Assembly: GCF_040784935.1 (NCBI RefSeq)
Contig: NZ_CP160680.1
Location: forward strand, 1,107,501-1,171,500
DNA length: 64,000 nt
Reading direction: 5' to 3'
Origin: Lewinella sp. LCG006
GTDB taxonomy: Bacteria > Bacteroidota > Bacteroidia > Chitinophagales > Saprospiraceae
Each line of letters starts with the position of its first letter. Position 1 is the stretch's first letter. Below are positions 1 to 8,202 of the stretch, piece by piece. The notes beneath the pieces were generated by a model. That model was not told where the DNA came from and made no database searches. It saw nothing but the letters and a program-made list of their open reading frames with translations. The position numbers were made by a program, and so were the translations under genes.

Positions 1-2
1 TC

Positions 3-173
3 CACAATATCTGTCACCAAAAGATCCACTCTGTTTTCACGGAAAAAGAGCTCAGGGATGAATTCCATACCGCAGAAAAACTGAGGGAACACGAAGAAAT
101 GCGTAAATTCATACACTGGGTCGCCAAAAAGGACATCAACTTCTACCAGACGAACAAAAAATTGAAGAGGTAA
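3..173 (+). CDS. C-terminal fragment of an unrecognised protein (5' end outside window)
   Basis: An open frame enters from the left edge and runs 56 codons to a TAA at 171-173. The residues are charged and helix-like (a KELRDEF..EKLREHEEMRKF stretch), with no membrane segment. It converges on the Gre-type gene, the two stops being only 7 bases apart. I do not recognise the family. It is called a partial gene because the frame is open to the edge and its composition is protein-like; no function is assigned. Confidence 0.5.
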   Translation, partial: HNICHQKIHSVFTEKELRDEFHTAEKLREHEEMRKFIHWVAKKDINFYQTNKKLKR

Positions 174-180
174 GAGCGGC

Positions 181-645
181 TCAATAAACCTCAAGAATCT
201 TCTCTTTCTTACCATTAAAGACAATCTCCTCCCCTACCCTTTTCCCCAGCAGCAGCTGCCCAATGGGCGCATCCGACGAAAGACAAAAACATTCCTTTTC
301 CGATACGACGACTCGCCCCAGGCTCACTGACAGAAAATACGTCCGCTGATCGGTAACCACCAAACTACCTTGGCGGATGTGGCCATGGTGTTGCTCAAGA
401 TTGATTTGCAGGAGCTGGCTGTGCGTTTGCTTCGCCAACTCTAATTGGGCAGTTATTTTATCAGCTTCCATCTGCATCATGGCACGGCCCGTCTCGTATT
501 TATCACCGGCACTGCTTTTGGTTTCGTTCCGCTTGGATTCCTCAATCGAGTCGATGGCCTTTTGTAGATCGGTCATCTTAGCGGCGAGGTTGGCCAGGCA
601 AGTCTGATGAAGTCGCTGTTTCAATTGCATCATACGGAAGGTCAT
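181..645 (-). CDS. GreA/GreB-family transcription elongation factor-like protein
   Basis: The 154-residue product has the Gre plan: an N-terminal helical region (about residues 5-85, including a KSSAGDKYETGRAMMQME segment typical of Gre-like coiled coils) followed by a C-terminal GreA/B domain containing SSDAPIGQLLLGKRVGEEI. Gre factors stimulate RNA polymerase to cleave back-tracked transcripts; divergent GreA_GreB_C proteins such as this may bind polymerase differently. The start at 645 is an ATG with alternatives at residues 5 and 6. It is transcribed alone, away from the secreted repeat protein. Family assignment is good; true elongation-factor activity is inferred. Confidence 0.75.
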   Translation of the reverse strand: MTFRMMQLKQRLHQTCLANLAAKMTDLQKAIDSIEESKRNETKSSAGDKYETGRAMMQMEADKITAQLELAKQTHSQLLQINLEQHHGHIRQGSLVVTDQRTYFLSVSLGRVVVSEKECFCLSSDAPIGQLLLGKRVGEEIVFNGKKEKILEVY

Positions 646-929
646 TTGTTAACTTCTTCGAGGTCAAATTACGCTAATTTCCTGTCGCTTCTATCGCACT
701 GACCACTTATACTGAAAAACCTGCCTACCGCCCCCGAGGAGGAGCCACCTATCCCGGCAGCCTGGGAAAACAACGTCATTGCCCCCAACTTGCAGTCATC
801 ATTAGGAAGAAAGGCTGTTGACTGTCTGTCACCAACCTCCTCTTGATTAAAATAAGACTTAAAGCAAAACACCTAAAACCTTTTCCACTTATGACCTATA
901 TCCAATTTTTTACTAAAAATCAAAACCCT

Positions 930-1907
930 ATGATTACTATTCATTCTCTTCGATTTAGCTCTTTTCATAAAGGACTATTTGTTCTTTTGGTTTGTCTCAG
1001 CTTTGGCTTTAGCCTAAAGGCACAAATGGTCAATGGTTATAATGTTCGTTCAGTAGCCTACAGCGGGACAGAATCTGGTTTTTTTGAGCAAACCGGCCCT
1101 ACCACCTGGGCGGAATACAAAGGCAATAGCCGGCAGGTACACGATACCTTTACGGAGAATAACCGCGACGAATGGTCGGTGTATCTCACCAAAAGCAATG
1201 GTGCTGCAATACAGATTGATCTGCACACCAAAAAAATGTACTACAACCGCAATTTCCTTTTCAATGTAAACGGCGCCAGCACTAGCCTACGCTACCCTCG
1301 GCCTGCGGGTGCGGGTTGGTCTACCTATAAAGCTAGAGGTACCAATGGTAAACAGACCATTACCCTTACGCAGACCAGCCCAACCCAATGGGTAGAACTG
1401 ACACAAATGGGAGCAACTCCTGCTAGTACCCAACCCGTAAGTCGGGCCAGAACAGCATCTACGGCATCTACCCGCTCCCTTGCCAATACGACCAGAGAAT
1501 GGGAGGAAACACACCGCGACCAATGGTCGGTTTACTTAAAAGCAGGGGAAGAACGTCTGCAAATTGACCTGCATCGCCGCGAGCTGATCTATTCTAATCG
1601 TACGGTGGCGATCGCCGAATTCCAAGACAAAATGAACGGCTACAACGCTATGGGCGTCATTTCCGGCAACAGTGAAGGCTTACGCATCGGACAGTTTACC
1701 GAGGTAGCCAACAATGTTTGGAAAGAACTCAGCGATGAAGGCAACTGGTACCACTTCCGTGAAACCCACCGTGACGAGTGGTCGGTCTACCTCCACGATG
1801 CCAGCCGCAATGTATTTATCCAGATCGATTTGCATCGTCAGAAAATACGCTACCGGGCAGGCGACGAAGCATACCGCGACTTGTACAATGTGTTGAGTGC
1901 TTATTAG
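930..1907 (+). CDS. secreted protein with three WSVYL...QIDLH repeats
   Basis: From the ATG at 930 the product is about 325 residues and starts with basic residues followed by a hydrophobic signal segment (FVLLVCLSFGFSL) ending at LKAQ. ATGs at 843 and 891 are in frame but would place extra sequence before the signal, so 930 is preferred. Three repeat blocks each contain an (N/H)RD(E/Q)WSVYL core followed about 10 residues later by (I)QIDLH and a K/R-x-x-Y ending. Between blocks 1 and 2 lies a Thr/Ala/Ser-rich linker. There is no enzyme motif and no T9SS tail. I have seen the core in uncharacterised bacterial proteins but know no function. Export is inferred from the signal peptide. Confidence 0.75.
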   Translation: MITIHSLRFSSFHKGLFVLLVCLSFGFSLKAQMVNGYNVRSVAYSGTESGFFEQTGPTTWAEYKGNSRQVHDTFTENNRDEWSVYLTKSNGAAIQIDLHTKKMYYNRNFLFNVNGASTSLRYPRPAGAGWSTYKARGTNGKQTITLTQTSPTQWVELTQMGATPASTQPVSRARTASTASTRSLANTTREWEETHRDQWSVYLKAGEERLQIDLHRRELIYSNRTVAIAEFQDKMNGYNAMGVISGNSEGLRIGQFTEVANNVWKELSDEGNWYHFRETHRDEWSVYLHDASRNVFIQIDLHRQKIRYRAGDEAYRDLYNVLSAY

Positions 1908-1927
1908 TACAAGGCTGATTTTAAGCA

Positions 1928-1956
1928 AAAATCTCGGACGAGTCGTCCGAGATTTT
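1928..1956. terminator. bidirectional terminator hairpin
   Basis: Perfect 13-bp inverted repeat (arm AAAATCTCGGACG, loop AGT) with A tract before and T tract after. It lies between two convergent genes, 20 bp after the stop at 1907 and directly abutting the stop at 1957, so it can serve both strands. Confidence 0.85.
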
Positions 1957-2373
1957 CTATTTCATCGGCAACAAGCGCGAATCTGCCAGCGCTGCTGTCC
2001 GGTGACCGATGCCTTTGAGGTAGCCTTCGTTACGCGCAAAGCTAATGAAGACTTCTGCGCTACGGTGTTTGACGAGCAATACCATGTCCCAACCTTCTCC
2101 CTCAGGACCAATCAGGAAGGAACCGCCTTCACCAACGTACAGCAATTCCCCACCAGCCTCCTGCAAAAAGGGGCTTGTGTGTTTCATATAGCGTTGGTAG
2201 GCTTCCTTGCCTGAAATAGCCTCAAGAGGTGCCAATTCAGGGTTCGCCGAATAATCCGCCACCTCGCGAAATTTCAGTAGATTGAGCATGACGATTTCTC
2301 CCTGACCATGGTATTGCTGGTAAAAGGCTCGTGCTGCCTCCTGGGTGGCATCGAGATAGGTTTGTGCTGACAT
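1957..2373 (-). CDS. DUF1330-family protein (dimeric alpha/beta barrel)
   Basis: About 138 residues from the ATG at 2373; an upstream frame extension to 2415 (VISIIKNAIKN) looks non-native. The pattern GEIVMLNLLKFRE, then SGKEAYQRYM, then WDMVLLVKHRSAEVFISFARNEGY, is the DUF1330/NIPSNAP-like ferredoxin-fold layout. These proteins are small cytosolic dimers with no agreed reaction. The stop lies against the shared terminator. It is separated from the oxidoreductase gene upstream by about 107 bp, so probably has its own promoter. Family call is fairly secure; role unknown. Confidence 0.8.
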   Translation of the reverse strand: MSAQTYLDATQEAARAFYQQYHGQGEIVMLNLLKFREVADYSANPELAPLEAISGKEAYQRYMKHTSPFLQEAGGELLYVGEGGSFLIGPEGEGWDMVLLVKHRSAEVFISFARNEGYLKGIGHRTAALADSRLLPMK

Positions 2374-2480
2374 TTTTCTGTTTTTTATAGCATTTTTGAT
2401 GATTGATATTACCATAGTCCCCCCTTATCTCATGCTTAAAGCAGCGATGCAATCGCTAGGCATCTCTATACCCAACCGTC

Positions 2481-3470
2481 TTAAGCCATCGTAATCACTA
2501 CATTCCCTTTCTTGTGGCCCTTATCAATATAGCGGTGTGCATCAGGCACTTCTGCTAAAGGGTACTTTCGGTCAATCACCGTTTTCAGCTTTCCGGCAGC
2601 AAGAATTTCACGCAACTCAAGCAACATCTTTCTCAATTCGGGTACGGGTTTCATACCGGTAGCGTCGAATTTAGCTTTTTTCTTCCCAAACATGGATGTT
2701 CTGAGCATTTGAAAAAGCAAAGACAGGCCAAGCACCGGCGAGAGGTAGGTACCGTTGGGTGTAAGTGATCCTTTTGTCTTACCAAAACTGCTCTTCCCTA
2801 TGGTATCGTAAATGATGTCGTAGGTTTTTCCGTTTTTGGTAAAATCGGTGGTTGTATAATCAATCACCTCGTCAGCGCCTAATGACTTCACTAGTTCCAG
2901 GTTAGCGGTACTACAAACACCGGTCACTTCAGCACCGAGGTACTTGGCCAATTGCACTGCCGCAGTTCCCAAGCTTCCGGAAGCACCAATGATCAAGACC
3001 TTCTGCCCTGATTGGATACCGGCTACTTCGCGCAGTAAGTTCAGGGACGTCAGGGCGCCATCACAAATCGGTGCGGCGGCGGCCGTGCTTACGTTCTCCG
3101 GAAGCGTAGCGATAATACCATCCTCGGCTATACACAAATACTCGGCATTGGTCCCTGCTCCAAAAATCGACTCTCCGAAGACGTATTCTCCGACAAGAAA
3201 CTTGGTAACGTCTTTGCCTGCATCAATGATTTCACCAGCGAAGCCTGTTCCTGTCACCGGATATTTTGGCTTGCTAAAGCCCATAAACAATCGCCCAATA
3301 TAAGGGATGCCAGTGCGCATCATCGTTCCCGCAGTGGTGACTACCGAAGCATCAATACGCACCAATATTTCGTTGGCTTTAGGGCTTGGCATAGCTACCT
3401 CTTGTAGTTCCAAGACTTCTGGTCCACCGTATTTGGTGGCGACGATGGCTTTCATTTTCCTTGTGTTCAT
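2481..3470 (-). CDS. medium-chain NAD(P)H dehydrogenase, quinone oxidoreductase-like
   Basis: Medium-chain dehydrogenase/reductase of about 329 residues. The N-terminal GroES-like half starts MKAIVATKYGGPEVLELQEV. The Rossmann half carries VLIIGASGSLGTAAVQLAKYLGAEV and ADEVIDYT, the usual NADPH-binding pattern of zinc-free quinone oxidoreductase-type enzymes. The cysteine/histidine zinc ligands of alcohol dehydrogenases are not evident. I use the ATG at 3470 (MNTRK); the ATG at 3455 (MKAIV) is the alternative and fits the family start better. It is monocistronic with a clear -7 box and a near-perfect 24-bp palindrome upstream, so it is likely induced by a regulator encoded elsewhere. Substrate unknown. 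Confidence 0.8.
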   Translation of the reverse strand: MNTRKMKAIVATKYGGPEVLELQEVAMPSPKANEILVRIDASVVTTAGTMMRTGIPYIGRLFMGFSKPKYPVTGTGFAGEIIDAGKDVTKFLVGEYVFGESIFGAGTNAEYLCIAEDGIIATLPENVSTAAAAPICDGALTSLNLLREVAGIQSGQKVLIIGASGSLGTAAVQLAKYLGAEVTGVCSTANLELVKSLGADEVIDYTTTDFTKNGKTYDIIYDTIGKSSFGKTKGSLTPNGTYLSPVLGLSLLFQMLRTSMFGKKKAKFDATGMKPVPELRKMLLELREILAAGKLKTVIDRKYPLAEVPDAHRYIDKGHKKGNVVITMA

Positions 3471-3513
3471 AACTTGTAATTGAAAATTTCTTGATTCCAA
3501 AATTATTATGACA

Positions 3514-3565
3514 CAAAGGTAGGGGCAGGAAGGAGGTACGTCGTTCTGATTTGCAAATCCGAACG
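3514..3565 (-). promoter_or_regulatory. promoter (-7 box TACCTTTG) and 24-bp palindromic operator of the oxidoreductase gene
   Basis: Reading the minus strand, TACCTTTG (3514-3521) matches the Bacteroidota -7 consensus TAnnTTTG about 45 bp before the start codon. Just upstream, 3542-3565 is an inverted repeat with 12-base half-sites CGTTCTGATTTG and CAAATCCGAACG (one mismatch). Its centre is roughly 40 bp upstream of the expected transcription start, a position that suits an activator or a repressor. No regulator gene adjoins it. Confidence 0.55.
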
Positions 3566-3694
3566 TTTTGGGGGGAGGGGCTGTATTAGAAATAGCACAT
3601 TTTTCGCTTTTTTTGAACCATACGAGGGATTATAAGGAATTATAAAAAGCGCTTATATTTTCTTTTATGAACTTATATGGTTTGAAATCAATCC

Positions 3695-4711
3695 CTATCC
3701 CACTGGATTATTTACCACCGCCGCAAAGATGGGATCATCTTGTCCATTGAGGATCAGCACCAGAAAGGGACGATCGAAAACAACCATCTGAGGAATAGTC
3801 CTGGACATTACCGCCATAGTAGCCGCTGCGGCTTCTACGCCCTGTTCATCAATTTTCAAACTGGCTTTTTGTAAAACACTTACGGGAGTACCATACCAGC
3901 CCAAGCCTGGCATAGAAGTCGGTAATAGTGCAGGAAACCAAGCGGATAGATTTGTAGCTCCAGCGATGGTGAATTTGGGTAAATGGAGCTCAAATTCGGC
4001 CCCTCCCCAGCTGGTGATCCCTCCTTGAGCGAGACGTTCGAGCAATTGCGACATGGAGATATGCTCGTGCGGCATCATGGCGCAAAACAGGGTTTGGCCA
4101 TCCTTCATTACGTTGCCTACCGTAGCCGAGCAAAGGTCTTCGTAGCCATTGACGGTATTGAATTTTTCTTGAGAGACCATGAACTCCGGCGTTACGGTAC
4201 CTTGTGGTGTATAGAAGTTTCCGTACTGTGTTCTCTCTGGATCAAAGGGCGTTTGCCAGGCTCCGGTGTAGCAAAGCGTATTGAGATAAAGCGCAATCGT
4301 TTCTCGCAACTCTTCGGCTAGGGTTTCTGCTGGCAGCATCTCAGGAATCCGCCCCTGGGTACCTTGGTCAGTGGCCTCGTTGATGGCCTTTGCAGCTGAG
4401 GTACCCTCCCGAAAATTGACTTCTACAGGTTGTACACCAAAGGCTTTCAGACCTGCAAGCGTAGCCGCCGTAGGCACTACCTCTCCTTGTTGAAACCAAC
4501 AGGAATTGACCGACAGCAACTGATCGTGCGCTGGCGGTTCTGTCAAAGATACACCCTCGCGTTCCAGGATTTCCGAGAAATCGGGATTATCCAAGGCCAT
4601 CATCCGCAAGATGGTCGTGTAAGAATAGAGGCTGACCACCCCGTTTTCGACGGCTTCTATTGCGGGTTGCAAAGCGATGGGCAGGGCTTTCCAAAGGAAA
4701 TTTCGAGTCAT
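3695..4711 (-). CDS. serpin-family serine protease inhibitor, cytosolic
   Basis: The 338-residue protein has serpin landmarks: LLSVNSCWFQQG (strand 6B region), AAKAINEATDQGTQGRIPEML (helix F region), LNTLCYTGAWQTPFDPERT, the hinge GVEAAAAT at 291-298, and the C-terminal signature VFDRPFLVLI followed by DPIFAAVVNNP. The Ala-rich hinge is of the inhibitory type, so the reactive-centre loop can probably insert into sheet A. The loop (about 299-310, MAVMSRTIPQMV) places P1 near R304/T305. There is no signal peptide, so it would act inside the cell. It is shorter than the usual 370-400 residues, the N-terminal helices being compressed. No protease gene is adjacent. Confidence 0.88.
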   Translation of the reverse strand: MTRNFLWKALPIALQPAIEAVENGVVSLYSYTTILRMMALDNPDFSEILEREGVSLTEPPAHDQLLSVNSCWFQQGEVVPTAATLAGLKAFGVQPVEVNFREGTSAAKAINEATDQGTQGRIPEMLPAETLAEELRETIALYLNTLCYTGAWQTPFDPERTQYGNFYTPQGTVTPEFMVSQEKFNTVNGYEDLCSATVGNVMKDGQTLFCAMMPHEHISMSQLLERLAQGGITSWGGAEFELHLPKFTIAGATNLSAWFPALLPTSMPGLGWYGTPVSVLQKASLKIDEQGVEAAAATMAVMSRTIPQMVVFDRPFLVLILNGQDDPIFAAVVNNPVG

Positions 4712-4751
4712 TTTGATTGTTTAAATAACTGAGGTTCGTTTGTTACAAATG

Positions 4752-4954
4752 TTATTTTTCCTCCAATAATTTTCTCACTTCTTGCTGAATATCTCCAATC
4801 GATTTTTCGCAACTCAATTTCGACATCAAACCATTTAAGAAGCTGCTGACAACTCTCCCTGCATCAATAACTCCCGAGCTTTATCTGGCAGACTGCGCGC
4901 TGGGGCTGTAGTATCAGTTAGTCGTTTGAGCCAGCGGATGAGTTGAGCGAACAT
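4752..4954 (-). pseudogene. possible frameshifted small ORF upstream of the serpin
   Basis: On the minus strand an ATG at 4954 opens 39 codons (starts MFAQLIRWLKRLT, stop at 4835-4837). A second frame continues from that area as ...NGLMSKLSCEKSIGDIQQEV and stops at 4752-4754. Joined by a frameshift they would give one small basic protein ending in a helical KLLEEK tail. The rest of the 473-bp gap to the PadR gene shows only AT-rich sequence and the PadR promoter. Two genuine micro-ORFs or no gene at all are equally possible. Confidence 0.25.
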
Positions 4955-5147
4955 TTTGTGAGGGTTTTAGTTTTTTTTGAACCACCGAAGATACTTAAGG
5001 TCATATTCTCTTTTTATCTATTTTGCCGCAGAGAGAAGTAGTTTATTTCCCGACAGGTTTCAGCGCTTCATATAGTCTTACCTTTTCTTATAAAACCAAG
5101 ATAGTACAACTCGCATATTTCTAGCATAAAACATTATTTCTTTCTAA

Positions 5148-5191
5148 ATTGTAGATAAAATAAAATTTCCCACCTATATTTGTTCTACAAT
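5148..5191 (+). promoter_or_regulatory. promoter with flanking inverted repeat (probable PadR operator)
   Basis: TATATTTG at 5175-5182 is a perfect TAnnTTTG -7 box with TTG at 5149-5151, 23 bp upstream as the -33 element. An 8-bp inverted repeat, ATTGTAGA (5148-5155) and TCTACAAT (5184-5191), brackets the promoter exactly. PadR proteins bind inverted repeats and usually repress their own operon, so this is the natural autoregulatory site. The start codon follows 21 bp later. Confidence 0.65.
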
Positions 5192-5212
5192 AAGGTAAGA
5201 TATATCAATTAA

Positions 5213-5554
5213 ATGAGTGAGAACGAAACCAGACTCGGCGAATTCGAAGAAGTAATTCTATTACTGGTGGGCATTCTGGGAGAGGATGCCTACGCGTTGA
5301 AAATTGCTGATGAATTTGAGGTGCAAACTAAAAAATCGGCCTCCATCGGTGCGGTACACGCTACCCTGAGCAGGATGGCTGACAAGGGGTTCCTGAAATC
5401 AAAAATGGGAGAACCGACGGCCCAGCGCGGAGGTCGCCGCAAGCGTATCTACGAAATTACTGCTGCGGGGGAAACGGCCCTGAAAAAGGCACGCGACCTT
5501 CGTTTGTCGCTATGGGACCAGTATCCTGGCTTTTCTTTGAGCTTCAACTTCTAA
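5213..5554 (+). CDS. PadR-family transcriptional regulator
   Basis: This 113-residue winged-helix protein opens with GEFEEVILLLVGILGEDAYALKI, the standard first helix of PadR proteins. It continues with IGAVHATLSRMADKGFLKSKMGEP, the recognition helix and wing, then GRRKRIYEITAAGETALKKA. It lacks the long C-terminal dimerisation helix of class-1 PadR and fits the short class 2. It precedes the permease gene by 19 bp on the same strand, an arrangement common in Bacteroidota, so it most likely represses this two-gene operon. Confidence 0.92.
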   Translation: MSENETRLGEFEEVILLLVGILGEDAYALKIADEFEVQTKKSASIGAVHATLSRMADKGFLKSKMGEPTAQRGGRRKRIYEITAAGETALKKARDLRLSLWDQYPGFSLSFNF

Positions 5555-5573
5555 GTGCGTCAATCTTTATTTC

Positions 5574-8192
5574 ATGGAGCACAACAACATCCAGCCGCCA
5601 CAGGCCGCAACCCGTTTTTTACTTTGGTTTTTAAAGGAGGAGCTCCAGGAAGAAGTCGCTGGTGATCTGGAAGAAAGGTATTTTGCCCTTCTGGAAAACC
5701 GTTCTCCCCGACAAGCCAATTTTCACTACTGGCTACAGGTGCTCAATTACCTTCGCCCGTTTGCTTTGCGCGAAGATTTGCTCAGCTCCCTTAATCCCTT
5801 CTTTATGTTCAAAACCAATTTAAAAGTAGCTTGGCGCAACCTGTTCAAGCAAAAAGGGTATTCTTTGATCAACATTACGGGCATGACGCTGGGGCTTACC
5901 TGTTTTTTGCTCTTGGCGCTCTATATCCAATACGAATCCAGCTATGACCGGCAACACGAACATGCTGATCGTATTTATCGGATTGCCCAAACTCAAAAAG
6001 GCAATACTTTTCGCGGCACCGACCAGTTTGCCGTAGCTCCTGCAACCATTGGGCCCGCTTTGGAAGCTACCTTTCCAGAGGTCGAAAAAACGGTCACCTT
6101 CTCGGTGCTGCCCACGCTTTTTAGTAAAGAATCGCAGGTCTTTTATGAACAAGGTTTGTACACTACCCCATCGCTTTTTGATGTTTTCACCTACCCGATC
6201 ATCGCAGGAAACGCCAAGGCGGCACTGGCCGACAAAGACGCCATCATTCTTACCAGAGCGTTGGCTGAAAAATATTTTGGCAACACCTCCCCCATTGGCA
6301 AAACCATGAAACTGAGCAGCGACCGCCAATTGACCGTCAAAGCAGTCATGGAAGACCTGCCAGATAACCAGCATCTTCCCTTTGATTTTGTCGCGTCCAT
6401 CGACAACTACAATGAATACGTGCAAGATTCCAAGGCGCAACGTTGGGCAAGCAACAACTACGAAGCCTATGCCCTCCTGAAAAAAGGCACCGATTATCAA
6501 CAGTTGGAAAAAAAGATGTCGGTTTTTGATGATAGAATCAAAGCCGCTTACGCAGAACTCCCCTTCTCTGTGAGCTTTTTTTTCGAACCCCTCACCGATA
6601 TTTATCTACACTCAAAAGCAAATTTCGGAGAAGGTAGCAGGAGCGATATTCGGTACCTCTACCTATCAGCAGCGATTGCTTTTATCATTCTTTTCCTGGC
6701 GCTGATCAATTACATGAACCTCTCGGCAGCGCGTTTTCAACAGCGCACCAAGGAAGTAGGCGTCCGCAAAGTGTTGGGCGCTAAAAGGAAGCAATTGGTC
6801 CATCAGTTCATGACGGAATCCATGCTGGTGACTGGGGTGAGCTTGTTACTAGCGGTCGGTTTGGCCAGGCTGCTGCTGCCTTCCTTTAACCGTTTACTGG
6901 ACCTGAACATGCCTTTTCTCCTTAGTGGCAACAAGATGATCCTGGGAACCCTTTTGCTACTGGCACTGCTGTTAGGCGGACTCTCGGGTTTGTACCCTGC
7001 GATGGTATCGTCGGCTGTTACCCCGATGAAGGCTTTGCAGGGAAGATGGTTCGGCACCCAAAAGCAGTCGGGGCTGCTGCGCAATGCGCTCATCATTGGG
7101 CAGTTTACGGCGGCCATTGTTTTGGCTACTGGTAGTATTGTTATTTACCAACAGTTGCAATACATCCAAAACAAGCAACTGGGCTACACTCGTGACCAAG
7201 TCGTATACGTGCCTTATCGCAACCAGGAGTTATATGACAAAACCACTACGATCAGGGAAGAACTCCTGAAAGATCCGCACATTGAGCAGGTCGCCTTTAC
7301 CAACGTGCTTCCCCTCAACACCAACAATCAAGGCCTTGTAAAGGAGTGGGAAGGCAATGCCCAGCAGCAAGAACTCCCCTTTTATCGTTTTCGGGCCGAT
7401 GAAAATTTTATTCCCCTCCTGGAGATGGAGCTGATAGAAGGCCGCAATTTTTCGTCAGATTTCCCTTCAGACACGGCCGCTACCTACATCCTCAACGAGA
7501 CCGCCCTGAAAAGGATGGGCTGGACCACCGCCGCGGGAAAGTCCTTCAGTGATGGCAAAGTAATCGGAGTGGTCAAGGATTTTCACTTTCAGCCTTTTAA
7601 TCTGGCGATTGAGCCCATGTTCATCACTTTTCACACCCGAACCAGCAGTTACTACGCCGGCAATATTGCAATGAAAATCAGTGCTGACAAACCCGAGGAA
7701 ACGATGGCCCACATCCAACAAACCCTGGCGAAAATCATCCCGCAAGTCCCCTTTGATCTACAATACATGGACGATGCTTTCCAACAGCTCCACCGCGCGG
7801 AACAGCGGTTTGGCGAAGCCTTCAAGGTATTCACTTTTCTCGCCTTGTTTATTGCTTGTATCGGGCTGTTTGGTTTGGTCGCTCATACTGTCTTTCAGCG
7901 TACCAAGGAGATCGGTATCCGCAAGGTATTGGGCGCTGCCGCTACCGATATTGTCGCTTTAATCTCCCGTGATTTCCTGCGTTTAGTAGTTTGGTCAGCG
8001 ATCATCGCCATCCCACTTTCCTGGTGGGGCGTGCAGCAATGGTTGCAAAACTTTGCCTACCATACCGAGCTCAAGCCATGGGTATTCGCAATCGTAGGCG
8101 CCATTGCCGTTGGGATTGCGATGATTACGATCAGTTTACAAACTGTAAAGGCAGCGCTGGCTAATCCGGTGGAATCGATAAAAACGGAGTGA
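5574..8192 (+). CDS. MacB/FtsX-type ABC transporter permease with N-terminal prefix domain
   Basis: The protein has 872 residues. Residues 1-80 form a soluble prefix (RFLLWFLKEELQEEVAGDLEERY) typical of PadR-linked permeases. Two MacB_PCD-FtsX halves follow: a membrane helix near 105-118 (GLTCFLLLALYIQY), a periplasmic domain, then three helices (363-480); a second copy starts near 505 and ends with three helices from about 750. Each half carries the FtsX signature, QRTKEVGVRKVLGAKR and QRTKEIGIRKVLGAAA. Such permeases work with a separate ATPase in efflux or envelope-stress roles, but none is encoded nearby. PadR control suggests a toxic-compound response; the substrate is unknown. Confidence 0.88.
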   Translation: MEHNNIQPPQAATRFLLWFLKEELQEEVAGDLEERYFALLENRSPRQANFHYWLQVLNYLRPFALREDLLSSLNPFFMFKTNLKVAWRNLFKQKGYSLINITGMTLGLTCFLLLALYIQYESSYDRQHEHADRIYRIAQTQKGNTFRGTDQFAVAPATIGPALEATFPEVEKTVTFSVLPTLFSKESQVFYEQGLYTTPSLFDVFTYPIIAGNAKAALADKDAIILTRALAEKYFGNTSPIGKTMKLSSDRQLTVKAVMEDLPDNQHLPFDFVASIDNYNEYVQDSKAQRWASNNYEAYALLKKGTDYQQLEKKMSVFDDRIKAAYAELPFSVSFFFEPLTDIYLHSKANFGEGSRSDIRYLYLSAAIAFIILFLALINYMNLSAARFQQRTKEVGVRKVLGAKRKQLVHQFMTESMLVTGVSLLLAVGLARLLLPSFNRLLDLNMPFLLSGNKMILGTLLLLALLLGGLSGLYPAMVSSAVTPMKALQGRWFGTQKQSGLLRNALIIGQFTAAIVLATGSIVIYQQLQYIQNKQLGYTRDQVVYVPYRNQELYDKTTTIREELLKDPHIEQVAFTNVLPLNTNNQGLVKEWEGNAQQQELPFYRFRADENFIPLLEMELIEGRNFSSDFPSDTAATYILNETALKRMGWTTAAGKSFSDGKVIGVVKDFHFQPFNLAIEPMFITFHTRTSSYYAGNIAMKISADKPEETMAHIQQTLAKIIPQVPFDLQYMDDAFQQLHRAEQRFGEAFKVFTFLALFIACIGLFGLVAHTVFQRTKEIGIRKVLGAAATDIVALISRDFLRLVVWSAIIAIPLSWWGVQQWLQNFAYHTELKPWVFAIVGAIAVGIAMITISLQTVKAALANPVESIKTE

Positions 8193-8202
8193 GCTCATTC
8201 TT

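Noticed and set aside
669-872. 67-codon minus-strand frame upstream of the secreted repeat protein
   Set aside because: No signal, domain or promoter; probably chance in the intergenic region.
5820-6500. 226-codon minus-strand frame inside the permease gene
   Set aside because: Shadow of the permease coding frame; no recognisable domain and no promoter.
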